Part shown: positions 1 to 6,596 of the stretch, piece by piece
How positions within the stretch are numbered: the stretch's first letter is position 1
Layout: each line of letters starts with the position of its first letter
Assembly: GCA_964477485.1 (NCBI GenBank)
Contig: CAYZEE010000012.1
Span: 1 to 28,571, forward strand
Reading direction: 5' to 3'
DNA length: 28,571 bases
Origin: CAYZEE01 sp964477485
GTDB taxonomy: Bacteria; Patescibacteriota; Microgenomatia; Levybacterales; UBA12049
Program-made: the position numbers and the translations under genes
Notes under the pieces: generated by a model
Database searches by the model: none
The model's input: only the letters and a program-made list of their open reading frames with translations
What the model was told of the DNA's origin: nothing

Positions 1-77
1 TTGTCTGAATAACCTTTGTCGTACAATTTAGCAACAAGAAATTGGTACGCTATCTCTGTTTCGCGGTTGACCAGTAA
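1..77 (-). CDS. possible partial coding frame running off the left edge
   Basis: On the minus strand, directly after the stop of the neighbouring gene, a frame stays open to the window edge and reads like protein (LLVNRETEIAYQFLVAKLYD, then KGYSD). It has no ATG or GTG at its beginning; a CTG at 74-72 is the nearest possible start, and a TGA closes the same frame just upstream. It could be the start of a gene with an unusual initiator, a frameshifted remnant, or chance. Too little is visible to assign a family. Confidence 0.22.
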
Positions 78-79
78 AT

Positions 80-838
80 TTATTGGTGGATTTCAACGGG
101 CAGGGCTGGTTTTCCTTTATTTTCAACTAAAACTATTTCTGTTGCCTGATATAATATTAGGGATGATACAAATGCAAAGTCTCTATCTATGCCCAAAGCT
201 TCGATTTGCTCAAGAACTGCCCAGAGGTCTAAATTAAATGCTTGCCTTTCTTGTGTATTTGCTCCTCTTGTATCAAAAGTGGAATTTTGTTTAAGGTTTA
301 CAAAAGCTGTCTCTTCTTTGTGGTCGCCCTGTACTTCTTCTACTGTCGCTCTGGTGTCTTTTGCAACCTGAATAATATCTTCTCCTGTTATTCTAACTTT
401 ATCTAAGGCAAAGCTTGAAATTTTCCGGAAAGCCTCATCTAATAATTGCGGATTTATATCTATTGCCTGTAGTCTTCTGGTAATTTCATCTTTTTTGTCT
501 ACCGCGGTAGATAGGATAGTCTGCAACTGATCGCAGAGTCCGCAATCGCATTTTCCCTGCTCGGGGTTTTTGTGTGAACCTCTATGTACGCCTAGTTGAT
601 AACCTTTGTCTGATAAACTTTGCAAACCCTGTCTTAACGTATTCCGGTCAAAATCTTCTCCTGTTGCAATTGTTCTTATTAGCACTGGATGGACAGACCC
701 GCCCAGCATCTGCGGGCCTTCCAGACTATCATCGGCATTTCTTCCATCAATGCATCTTCCCGGTTGGTTGGCCGAAGCAGGTATTTCAATAAATTTCAGA
801 GGATTCCCAGTCCTTTCTTGTGGTAATTTACCTTCCAT
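80..838 (-). CDS. uncharacterised protein with beta-carbonic-anhydrase-like metal motif
   Basis: The 252-residue product has no signal peptide or membrane segment and is probably cytoplasmic. Near the N-terminus it has C29-I-D31-G-R33, the CxDxR pattern that provides a zinc-binding Cys and the Asp-Arg dyad in beta-carbonic anhydrases. H50 follows, then a cluster with H85, H89 and C97-x-C99-x2-C102 (KCDCGLCDQL), which could complete a metal site. The family's usual HxxC spacing is not exact, so this is a motif resemblance, not an assignment. The C-terminal half is acidic and helical without recognised motifs. The start is the ATG 7 nt after an extended -10 box, with no Shine-Dalgarno. Residues 19-27 (IPASANQPG) sit just before the CxDxR motif and look like a low-complexity insert. 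I do not recognise the family by name. Confidence 0.72.
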   Translation of the reverse strand: MEGKLPQERTGNPLKFIEIPASANQPGRCIDGRNADDSLEGPQMLGGSVHPVLIRTIATGEDFDRNTLRQGLQSLSDKGYQLGVHRGSHKNPEQGKCDCGLCDQLQTILSTAVDKKDEITRRLQAIDINPQLLDEAFRKISSFALDKVRITGEDIIQVAKDTRATVEEVQGDHKEETAFVNLKQNSTFDTRGANTQERQAFNLDLWAVLEQIEALGIDRDFAFVSSLILYQATEIVLVENKGKPALPVEIHQ

Positions 839-845
839 AAATGCA

Positions 846-856
846 ATTTTAGCATA
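846..856 (-). promoter_or_regulatory. extended -10 promoter TATGCTAAAAT for the 838 gene
   Basis: Read on the minus strand the site is TATGCTAAAAT: a TG-C extension followed by the -10 hexamer TAAAAT. Seven bases separate it from the ATG at 838, so transcription would start at or next to the start codon (leaderless). The identical 11-mer precedes the genes starting at 15351 (minus) and 27298 (plus). Confidence 0.6.
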
Positions 857-858
857 AA

Positions 859-1434
859 TCAGGGGTTAATTACAGTGTAAATGCCAATCGGGTTTGCCGG
901 GCACCAAACATTCGAGCCACCTGATATGATACAGGGCGTTCCATCTGAATAATACAAGGATTGACAGGCTAAATCGCTTTTTGGATATTGTTCCAGGCGG
1001 GTAACAAGAAGATATCCATCAATAGGTTTGGCGTTGCACAAGTGGTTAAGCGGGAAGTATGCGTAGGAAAAACAGTTGGGATAGTTGGCGTCCTTTCCCG
1101 GGTAGTCCCATGGACCATTACAACCTGAATTTATAGGATCAACGGGCATTGTCTTTATATAATATGACGTAAGTGGGGTTATCCAAAATTGACCGTTTCC
1201 AGTATATGTGCTGTTTACCCAGCCGCCGGTGTCCGGATATTGTCCGAAGTCCTGATGGTATAATTCCAGAGCATTTTGTATCTGTTTTAGATCACTTTTT
1301 CTTCTTGCATCGCGTCCTCTGCCCAGTGAAGCTTGAATATTCATCATAATAAAAGTTGCCATTATGGCAATAATGGCTAATACCAGAAGAAGCTCAATAA
1401 GAGTAAAACCGAGGACAGATTCCTTTTTCCCCAT
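859..1434 (-). CDS. type IV pilin-like / pseudopilin protein
   Basis: From the ATG at 1434 this is a 191-residue prepilin. A short basic leader (MGKKESVLG) is followed by the classic prepilin peptidase site G9|F10-T-L-I-E14, where Glu is residue +5 of the mature protein, and then a hydrophobic helix (about 10-32) and the charged ARRKSDLKQIQNALELYHQD stretch typical of GspG/PilE-type subunits. The C-terminal domain contains the common 'MPVDP' turn and seven Cys residues that could form disulfides outside the cell. It should be processed by a prepilin peptidase (PilD) and assembled into a pilus or pseudopilus; no assembly genes are in this window. A longer frame opens at TTG 1479, but the promoter at 1441-1470 lies inside that extension, so ATG 1434 is preferred. 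Confidence 0.9.
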   Translation of the reverse strand: MGKKESVLGFTLIELLLVLAIIAIMATFIMMNIQASLGRGRDARRKSDLKQIQNALELYHQDFGQYPDTGGWVNSTYTGNGQFWITPLTSYYIKTMPVDPINSGCNGPWDYPGKDANYPNCFSYAYFPLNHLCNAKPIDGYLLVTRLEQYPKSDLACQSLYYSDGTPCIISGGSNVWCPANPIGIYTVINP

Positions 1435-1440
1435 AAAATT

Positions 1441-1470
1441 ATAGTAGCTGTGCCAGGTTATAAATGTCAA
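1441..1470 (-). promoter_or_regulatory. sigma70-type promoter of the pilin-like gene
   Basis: On the minus strand TTGACA (1470-1465), an 18-nt spacer and TACTAT (1446-1441) end 6 nt before ATG 1434. The -35 is a perfect consensus. The predicted start of transcription falls on the start codon, so the mRNA would be leaderless. Confidence 0.72.
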
Positions 1471-1473
1471 GTT

Positions 1474-1502
1474 TTGCAAACGGAAATTATTTGTTGTATT
1501 AT
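1474..1502 (+). promoter_or_regulatory. promoter of the CofE-like gene, divergent from the pilin promoter
   Basis: TTGCAA (1474-1479), a 17-nt spacer and TATTAT (1497-1502) are followed after 8 nt by ATG 1511. This again predicts a leaderless transcript. It lies back to back with the minus-strand promoter at 1441-1470; the two -35 boxes are 3 bp apart. Confidence 0.6.
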
Positions 1503-1510
1503 GTTTTTTA

Positions 1511-2266
1511 ATGAAAACTACGAAAATTACTCCCGTAAAGACTCATAAAATTACCGCAAAAGATAAAGATATTTTTAAAATTTTAGACCGCTATATTAAA
1601 AACCTGCCGAATAAATCAATAGTTGCCATAACATCAAAAATTATTTCTGTTACAGAAGGACGAATTGTAAAAATCGGCAGTGTTGATAAAGATGAGTTGA
1701 TAAAGAAAGAATCAGAATTTTATCTGCCGAGAAATAAGAATCCCTATAATGTAAGCCTTACGATTACAAGGGGGACGCTTGTAGCAACAGCCGGGATTGA
1801 TGAGTCAAACGCCGGTGGCTTTTATGTTTTGTGGCCTAAAAATCCGCAAAAAACAGCAGACTCTATCAGGGAGTACTTGGCAAAAAAATTTGAGACTCAT
1901 GATATTGGAGTTGTTATAACCGACAGCAAAACCACTCCGCTTCGCTGGGGGGTTACAGGTATTGCAATTGCCTATAGCGGATTTGTGCCCCTTAAAAATT
2001 ATATTGGAAAGCCTGATATCTTTGGCAGAAAACTTGAGTTTACAAAAATGAGCGTCATGGATAATCTGGCAGCCTCAGCAACACTTGTTATGGGAGAGGG
2101 AGACGAACAATCACCAATTGCTGTTATAGAAAACCCTCCTGTTATTTTTCAAAAAAGAAACCCCACAAAAAAAGAGATTCGTGAAATCCGGATTTCTATA
2201 GAAAAAGATTTATATTCTCCTCTTCTTAAAAATGCTCTTTGGGAAAAAGGAGACTATGGAGTATAA
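1511..2266 (+). CDS. CofE-like gamma-glutamate ligase (F420-0:Glu ligase family)
   Basis: The 251 residues match the CofE family (coenzyme F420-0:L-glutamate ligase, GTP-dependent) in length and in conserved blocks: IVAITSKIISVTEGRIV near residue 38, the TRGTLVATAGIDESNAGG block near 85-103, GVVITDSKTTPLRWGVTGIA near 132-151, and a C-terminal block DNLAASATLVMGEGDEQSPI near 184-203. In the archetype the enzyme adds glutamates to F420. No other F420 gene is present here, and the neighbourhood has thyA and folA about 5 kb away, so a folate gamma-glutamylation role is a reasonable alternative (inference). The start is set by the promoter ending 8 nt upstream. The 3' end overlaps the convergent cohesin-like gene by 13 bp. 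Confidence 0.88.
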   Translation: MKTTKITPVKTHKITAKDKDIFKILDRYIKNLPNKSIVAITSKIISVTEGRIVKIGSVDKDELIKKESEFYLPRNKNPYNVSLTITRGTLVATAGIDESNAGGFYVLWPKNPQKTADSIREYLAKKFETHDIGVVITDSKTTPLRWGVTGIAIAYSGFVPLKNYIGKPDIFGRKLEFTKMSVMDNLAASATLVMGEGDEQSPIAVIENPPVIFQKRNPTKKEIREIRISIEKDLYSPLLKNALWEKGDYGV

Positions 2267-2895
2267 ATCGGGCGGCCCGAGCTGGTGCCTGCGCCGGCAG
2301 TAGGCGTCAAAACAGTTGTTGCACCTGCGATAGGGAACGAGGTAGAAAATGAAGATTTGAGCACAGATCTCGCGGTTCCTTCTCCCGTAACTAAAGTTTT
2401 TGGCAGAAAATTAATTTGTGTATAACTTCCCGGCAGACCTATCTCCGTAAAGGTGATGACGGCAACTGTGCCCTGTCCCTGTATGCCCTGGAGTTTTCCT
2501 CCGGTTACTCCTGCTCCCAGCGCATAGGATATAGTTCCATTTTGGTTGTCTACTTTTCTTAAAAGTTCAATGGGATTTGTGAGGAAAGGACCGGGTTTTA
2601 TCTCAACATTTGTAATTGCCTTAGGATCAAAGGAGAGCTCCAGCTGGACAGCCGTAACTTTATTTGTTCCCGTGTTTATGGTTACGTCTGTTGTATATGA
2701 AGCTGCGGAGCCGGATGCAATAGCTGATTTTGAGGAAACGGGACTATTTATTTGAAGAACCGTCTGGACAACAGGTAATGTTGCAGGCGGAACTGGAGTA
2801 GGAGAAGAGGATTTTTTGGGAGTCAGAGCAATTGCAAGAAGTACTGCCACTGCTGCGATAAGCACTAATATTAGTATAATGGTTCGTTTAGGCAT
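2254..2895 (-). CDS. membrane-anchored cohesin-domain-like protein
   Basis: The 213-residue protein begins with MPKRT and a hydrophobic helix (about 5-25) that should be a membrane anchor or uncleaved signal. A short Pro/Ser linker follows, then a domain of about 130 residues with the look of a type I-like cohesin: VTINTGTNKVTAVQLELSFD, a Pro-Phe-Leu segment (KPGPFLTNPIELLRKV), a YALGAG strand and a final VAVITFTEIG strand. Cohesins bind dockerin modules, and two dockerin-bearing genes lie immediately upstream on the same strand, so interaction at the cell surface is plausible though unproven. The tail is a Thr/Ala/Gly-rich linker with no sortase motif. Start ATG 2895 follows the promoter at 2906-2934. 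Confidence 0.75.
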   Translation of the reverse strand: MPKRTIILILVLIAAVAVLLAIALTPKKSSSPTPVPPATLPVVQTVLQINSPVSSKSAIASGSAASYTTDVTINTGTNKVTAVQLELSFDPKAITNVEIKPGPFLTNPIELLRKVDNQNGTISYALGAGVTGGKLQGIQGQGTVAVITFTEIGLPGSYTQINFLPKTLVTGEGTARSVLKSSFSTSFPIAGATTVLTPTAGAGTSSGRPIYTP

Positions 2896-2905
2896 TGCTA
2901 CATTT

Positions 2906-2934
2906 AGTATTTAATATTTTTTATAATTTGTCAA
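2906..2934 (-). promoter_or_regulatory. promoter of the cohesin-like gene
   Basis: On the minus strand TTGACA (2934-2929), a 17-nt spacer and AATACT (2911-2906) stand 10 nt before ATG 2895. The -35 begins two bases after the stop codon of the upstream dockerin gene, so the three surface genes can be transcribed separately. Confidence 0.6.
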
Positions 2935-2936
2935 CT

Positions 2937-4274
2937 CTAGTCTCCGTTTTGCACAGAGAATTCTATAAGAAATAAGTTATAATCGTTCTGATCAACTACA
3001 CCGTCATCATCCAAATCAGAGAGTTGCTGATACTTTGTATTCTGATTACACAGCGCCTGATTGTCAGGTGAGAAAGTAGAGCAACTTATGAGTATATTGT
3101 AGTCGGCTATGTTTATCATATTGTCTCCGTTTATGTCTCCGGCCACAAGTCTTATTTGGGGCAGAGTGTTTAACTGTCCTCCTTTTATGCTTTGTATTCC
3201 AGGAATTTGGCGTCTTAAATAACCGTCTGATTTTACTTTTACAATATAGTTTCCACTTGAAATTCCCGCGCCCATATCAATAGTCTCCACATATAATCCG
3301 GTTTGTCCATCGTATTTTACTGTGCCTGATTGAGTAGCAAGTGCATTGCCGACGCCGCTTAGGATTTCAACTGTCGCATTTCTCGTAGGATGTCTCGGGT
3401 TTTTATTTGAACCGCTGCTGGCTCCCGGGTTTGTATTGTCCCCGGTTGCACCCAGGCCATCAAGACCCAGAGATAGCTGGAGTTGCGTATCACCTGGAAC
3501 ACCGGTTGGGGTTACAGATGGAGTTAGGGTTGGATTTACAGTTGGAGTTGGAGGGGTGGTTGGAGTTATTTTTGGAGGACAGACAGGACCATTTGGCCCG
3601 CATGTCCAGCCCGTACAGCCTAGTTCATTAGGATCAGTACACGCGCCAATAGAATAACACTGACCGTTGCACGATAAGCTACAGGGACCTCCTCCGCAAT
3701 CCTGCGGACAGCAGGCAGTACCTGCCGAAGTTGGCGTTGGCGTGAAAGTAGGAGTTGCAGTCGGACCTCCCTGACAAAATCCACCTACGCAAGCTCCTGT
3801 TGTAACACTAGTCGTGTACCATGGAGCATTGTTACAGCACGGCGCAACTGTAAGATAAACTTTTACAGTGTAAGTATAGTTTCCCCATACGTTAAATTGC
3901 GTACAATGAGTGTTGCCGCCGCATGATGGAGCGAATGTCCAACTGGTAACGTCTCCTGTAGCCGGCGTGGCGGCTACAAGGCTGCTGGCTCCGGATAAAT
4001 TTGGGTCTATCAACCAGACATAATAATTTGAAGCAAAACCGCCATAAGCATTATTTCTCGGCCAGGTCACAGTTAAACTGGGGCCATTGCAGCCATATGC
4101 AGTGCAGTCATTGTGATAAACTGCAGCCCGTTGTCTTGTCTCCTGCTGTTTTTGGGAGACAATTACCGTAAGAGGGATTGCGGCGGCGATGATGAGAATG
4201 ACAATGATACTTATTGTCCGAGAACTCCCTGATGTTGTGATAAATCCGATTACCTTCCTGAAAGGATTTCCCAT
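2937..4274 (-). CDS. secreted/anchored Cys-rich protein with C-terminal dockerin module
   Basis: From ATG 4274 the product has 445 residues. A membrane helix (IIVILIIAAAIPLTVIVSQ, about 24-42) is followed by QKQQETRQRAA, an extracellular region with an all-beta look (about 55-165), a Thr/Pro linker, a short Cys-rich module (about 187-232 with about ten Cys) and a second Thr/Pro linker. A carboxypeptidase-regulatory-like or fibronectin-like beta domain (about 295-375) comes next, and finally a dockerin-type pair of calcium loops: GDINGDNMINIADYN and SDLDDDGVVDQNDYN, each with Asp/Asn at EF-hand positions. It should sit outside the membrane. A longer frame begins at TTG 4310, but that TTG is the -35 box of its own promoter. 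I infer partnership with the neighbouring cohesin-like protein. Confidence 0.85.
   Translation of the reverse strand: MGNPFRKVIGFITTSGSSRTISIIVILIIAAAIPLTVIVSQKQQETRQRAAVYHNDCTAYGCNGPSLTVTWPRNNAYGGFASNYYVWLIDPNLSGASSLVAATPATGDVTSWTFAPSCGGNTHCTQFNVWGNYTYTVKVYLTVAPCCNNAPWYTTSVTTGACVGGFCQGGPTATPTFTPTPTSAGTACCPQDCGGGPCSLSCNGQCYSIGACTDPNELGCTGWTCGPNGPVCPPKITPTTPPTPTVNPTLTPSVTPTGVPGDTQLQLSLGLDGLGATGDNTNPGASSGSNKNPRHPTRNATVEILSGVGNALATQSGTVKYDGQTGLYVETIDMGAGISSGNYIVKVKSDGYLRRQIPGIQSIKGGQLNTLPQIRLVAGDINGDNMINIADYNILISCSTFSPDNQALCNQNTKYQQLSDLDDDGVVDQNDYNLFLIEFSVQNGD
4121..4199 (-). repeat. 79-bp exact repeat, copy 1 (membrane-anchor coding)
   Basis: This segment encodes the membrane helix and QKQQETRQRAA stretch of the larger dockerin protein. 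It is identical base for base to 4803-4881, while the sequences on both sides diverge at once. Confidence 0.95.
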
Positions 4275-4281
4275 TAAGACT

Positions 4282-4310
4282 AGGATATAAAGATAAAGAG
4301 GTTTTGTCAA
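4282..4310 (-). promoter_or_regulatory. promoter of the large dockerin gene
   Basis: On the minus strand TTGACA (4310-4305), a 17-nt spacer and TATCCT (4287-4282) end 7 nt before ATG 4274, predicting a leaderless mRNA. The context CCTATTGACAAA resembles that of the next dockerin promoter (CTCTATTGACAAA). Confidence 0.7.
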
Positions 4311-4326
4311 TAGGAAATGTTGATGT

Positions 4327-4935
4327 CTATTTTGGAAGCAGGGTCGGAGTTGAGGTTGCAGTTGTGGGACACTTTTCGAGAAAATGCGCAGCTAATATGT
4401 CAAGATCTTTTCTGTCAACTATGCCATCGCCATTTAAGTCGTAAGCTGGATTATGAGTCCCGAAGTATCTGGCGGCCAGTGAAATATCAAGGATAGTGAT
4501 TTGTCCGTCATGGTCAAAATCCATTCTGGAGCAGCTGATAGCTGCGGGAGTCGAGGTTGGAGTAGGAGTTGGAGTCGGGCAGCTCTCTAGAAAATGGTCA
4601 GCCATTATGTCAAGGTCTGCTTTGTCGACTTTGCCGTCACCATTAATATCGTAGGCAGAATCAGAAGATTCATAATGCGAAGCAACAGCAGCTATATCAA
4701 GCTCATCAATCGTTCCGTCATGATTAAAATCCCATTTTGCACAATTAAAGGTTTGGGACGTAGGGCGTGGAGTTGTCGATGGAAGAAGCGGGGCGGCCGG
4801 TGCTGCAGCCCGTTGTCTTGTCTCCTGCTGTTTTTGGGAGACAATTACCGTAAGAGGGATTGCGGCGGCGATGATGAGAATAACAATAATGTTTAATGTC
4901 TTTGAAGAAGCGGCAGTTTTGATAAAGTTAATCAT
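4327..4935 (-). CDS. membrane-anchored protein with two dockerin-like modules
   Basis: The 202-residue protein has the same membrane helix and QKQQETRQRAA segment as its neighbour (residues 16-44), then a Pro/Thr linker and two tandem dockerin-like units at about 65-119 and 135-189, joined by TPTPTPTSTP. Each unit has two calcium loops: FNHDGTIDELD with DINGDGKVDKADLD, and FDHDGQITILD with DLNGDGIVDRKDLD. Each is also closed by paired Cys (NCAKWD...LESC and SCSRMD...LEKC) that could form a disulfide. It has no catalytic domain, so it looks like a scaffold or adaptor that could be bound by the cohesin-like protein encoded at 2254-2895 (inference). Start ATG 4935 has only a weak GGG-AAAAG upstream. 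Confidence 0.85.
   Translation of the reverse strand: MINFIKTAASSKTLNIIVILIIAAAIPLTVIVSQKQQETRQRAAAPAAPLLPSTTPRPTSQTFNCAKWDFNHDGTIDELDIAAVASHYESSDSAYDINGDGKVDKADLDIMADHFLESCPTPTPTPTSTPAAISCSRMDFDHDGQITILDISLAARYFGTHNPAYDLNGDGIVDRKDLDILAAHFLEKCPTTATSTPTLLPK
4803..4881 (-). repeat. 79-bp exact repeat, copy 2 (membrane-anchor coding)
   Basis: This is identical to 4121-4199 and encodes the shared membrane anchor of the second dockerin protein. It indicates recent duplication, gene conversion, or recombination that swaps extracellular parts behind one anchor. Confidence 0.95.
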
Positions 4936-4960
4936 CTTTTCCCAAAGTACCCTTAATACA

Positions 4961-4990
4961 AGAATAGATCAATATGAAAGTCTTTGTCAA
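4961..4990 (-). promoter_or_regulatory. promoter of the double-dockerin gene
   Basis: On the minus strand TTGACA (4990-4985), an 18-nt spacer and TATTCT (4966-4961) precede ATG 4935. Unlike its neighbours this one leaves a leader of about 20 nt. Confidence 0.65.
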
Positions 4991-5004
4991 TAGAGGATAA
5001 AAAG

Positions 5005-5145
5005 AAAATTTTAAATCCAGAATTATAAATTGTAAATAAATCACAAATACAAAATTCTAAGTTTAAAAATTGTTTGGAATTTTGATATTTTGGAAATTAA
5101 ATATTATTTGGGATTTGGTGCTTTGAATTTGGGATTTTAGCCACC
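5005..5145. repeat. AT-rich heptanucleotide-period intergenic repeat
   Basis: The gap before dcd carries imperfect 7-nt units: AAATCCA, GAATTAT, AAATTGT in its first half and GGAATTT, GGATTTG, GAATTTG, GGATTTT in its second. The halves are roughly inverted copies, so the RNA or single strand could fold on itself. No coding frame is evident. About 50 nt of plain AT-rich sequence follow before the dcd start. Confidence 0.75.
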
Positions 5146-5193
5146 TTTGATTTTCCTATTTACTATTTACCATTTATCATTTATTATTGTGGC

Positions 5194-5763
5194 ATGGTTT
5201 TGTCAGACAAGGATTTAAAAAAGGCAATCAAAAGCGGCAAAATTGTAATAAAACCTCTGCCGGATTTTAAAACTCAACTCGGTTCCTGCTCGATTGATCT
5301 TCGGCTTGGAAATGCTTTTCGGGTTTTTGAACACAGCCGGTACGCATATCTTGACCCGTTTAAGAAGAAACCAGGAGAAGAAGTGACTCGCGAATTTAAG
5401 GTAAAAGACGAACAGCCATTTATAATTCAGCCAGGGGATTTTGTTCTGGGAGCAACAGTTGAGTATGTTGAAGTGCCGGATGATTTGACAGGAAGACTTG
5501 AAGGCAGATCAAGTATAGGCAGATTGGGGGTGGTTATCCACTCAACAGCAGCCCATATCGAGTGCGGGTTTAAGGGCAATGTAACTTTGGAGCTTGCCAA
5601 TATGGGGAAAATGCCTGTGGCTCTTTATCCGGGAATGAGGATTTGTTCAGTCTCCTTTGAACAGCTTTCGAGTCCGGCAGAAGTTCCGTACTATAAGAAA
5701 AAAAACGCAAAATATGTAGGGCAAAAAGGACCGGGAGAGAGCAAAATTAGCACAGAAAAATAA
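5194..5763 (+). CDS. dcd: dCTP deaminase (possibly bifunctional)
   Basis: This 189-residue member of the dCTP deaminase/dUTPase superfamily makes dUTP (or, in bifunctional forms, dUMP) from dCTP in the cytoplasm. MVLSDKDLKKAI matches the family's N-terminus. GSCSIDLRLGN at about 31-41, the RLEGRSSIGRLGV block (nucleotide-binding Ser/Arg) at about 105-117, and HSTAAHIECGFKGNVTLEL, which holds the region of the catalytic Glu, are all present. A TATTAT at 5182-5187 lies 6 nt before the ATG with only a weak -35, and there is no Shine-Dalgarno. It heads a cluster with tmk, a second family member, thyA and folA, which together lead from dCTP to dTDP. Confidence 0.92.
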   Translation: MVLSDKDLKKAIKSGKIVIKPLPDFKTQLGSCSIDLRLGNAFRVFEHSRYAYLDPFKKKPGEEVTREFKVKDEQPFIIQPGDFVLGATVEYVEVPDDLTGRLEGRSSIGRLGVVIHSTAAHIECGFKGNVTLELANMGKMPVALYPGMRICSVSFEQLSSPAEVPYYKKKNAKYVGQKGPGESKISTEK

Positions 5764-5765
5764 TC

Positions 5766-5821
5766 CCTAGCAACTAGCCACTAGAAGTTAGCCACTAGTT
5801 ATCAATTGCTAGTTGCTAAAT
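5766..5821. repeat. CTAG-type heptanucleotide repeat before tmk
   Basis: The dcd-tmk gap consists almost wholly of 7-nt units (CTAGCAA CTAGCCA CTAGAAG TTAGCCA CTAGTTA ... CTAGTTG CTAAATT). The second half inverts the first (CTAGCAA against TTGCTAG). It ends three bases before the tmk ATG. Confidence 0.85.
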
Positions 5822-5823
5822 TT

Positions 5824-6504
5824 ATGAAACATCACATATCTTTCGACATTGATTTTAGGAAGAATCCCTATAAGGGAATTTATATTGCTTTTGAGGGAAT
5901 TGACGGAAGCGGCAAGTCAACCCAGGCCAGGCTCTTAAAAGAATATTTTGAGAAAAAAGGAAAAACGACTATATTAGCTCATGAACCGACAAAAGTGCCG
6001 CCCATAGGCGAATTGCTTCACAGCATCATCCAAAAAAAAATAAAAATTCAGCCGATTTCTCTTCAGTATCTATTTGCGGCAGACCGGGAAATACACGCAA
6101 AAACAGTAATTGAACCGGCTTTGGAAGCAGGGGAAATAGTAGTTGCAGACAGATGCTTCTGGTCATCAGTTGCTTATGGAGCGGCGGACAAAATACAGGG
6201 CTTAGAAGAATTAAACGGCAACGAAATTCTTCTTATATCCCAAAGCATCTTGTCTTTCTATCATCAATTTATAGCGCCCGACATGACTTTTTATCTTAAA
6301 GTTCCGGAGGACATCGCTATTGAAAGATTATCCAAATCTAAAAAGCAAAGGGAATATTACGAGGAAATCGACAAACTTAAAAAAATAGAAGAAGGATATG
6401 ACTGGCTGGCGGAAAAATTTCCGGAGGAAATAAGTGTAGTTGACGGAGAAGCGTCAATCGAAGAAGTCGCAATGGAGGTTATAAAAATTATTAATTCTAA
6501 ATGA
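5824..6504 (+). CDS. tmk: thymidylate kinase
   Basis: This dTMP kinase phosphorylates dTMP to dTDP with ATP. The 226 residues carry a P-loop FEGIDGSGKST (about 28-38), a HEPT loop, the DRCFWSSVAYG block (about 114-124; the DRY/H motif, here with Cys) and a LID-type segment with RLSKSKKQREYYE (about 166-178). There is an unusual N-terminal extension of about 23 residues before GIYIAFEG. A frame can be read back to TTG 5806, but that TTG is inside the CTAG repeat, so ATG 5824 is taken. It serves the dTTP cassette formed with dcd, thyA and folA. Confidence 0.93.
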   Translation: MKHHISFDIDFRKNPYKGIYIAFEGIDGSGKSTQARLLKEYFEKKGKTTILAHEPTKVPPIGELLHSIIQKKIKIQPISLQYLFAADREIHAKTVIEPALEAGEIVVADRCFWSSVAYGAADKIQGLEELNGNEILLISQSILSFYHQFIAPDMTFYLKVPEDIAIERLSKSKKQREYYEEIDKLKKIEEGYDWLAEKFPEEISVVDGEASIEEVAMEVIKIINSK

Positions 6505-6521
6505 TCGGTATTGATATCGCT

Positions 6522-6585
6522 CGGAACTAAATTTTTTCTTGGACATTGCCTCTCGCTTGCCGTCCAGCGAAAAAATTTGTTCCCC
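6522..6585 (+). promoter_or_regulatory. hairpin element A (CGGAACTAAA...TTTGTTCC) upstream of the second dcd-family gene
   Basis: The 5' arm CGGAACTAAATTTTTTC (6522-6538) pairs with GAAAAAATTTGTTCC (6569-6583), with a further inner pairing GGAC/GTCC (6541-6544 with 6562-6565). It ends 11 nt before ATG 6597. It belongs to a dispersed family with the copies at 19798, 22087 and 24614. It has no terminal U-run, so a simple intrinsic terminator is unlikely; a 5'-leader structure or a palindromic mobile repeat are the main options. Confidence 0.7.
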
Positions 6586-6596
6586 ACTCTGTTTAT

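Noticed and set aside
3346..3657. Plus-strand frames of 74-103 codons inside the large dockerin gene
   Set aside because: They are opposite-strand shadows of the Thr/Pro linkers and have no start signals or family features.
4275..4310. TTG at 4310 as the start of the large dockerin protein
   Set aside because: That TTG is the first half of a perfect TTGACA -35 box with a -10 at 17 nt, and ATG 4274 follows the -10 by 7 nt. The same reasoning removes the upstream extensions at 1479, 22445 and 26111.
6522..6585. Hairpin A/B as ordinary intrinsic terminators of the upstream genes
   Set aside because: There is no U-run after the 3' arm, the stem is AT-rich, and each copy ends close to the next start codon.
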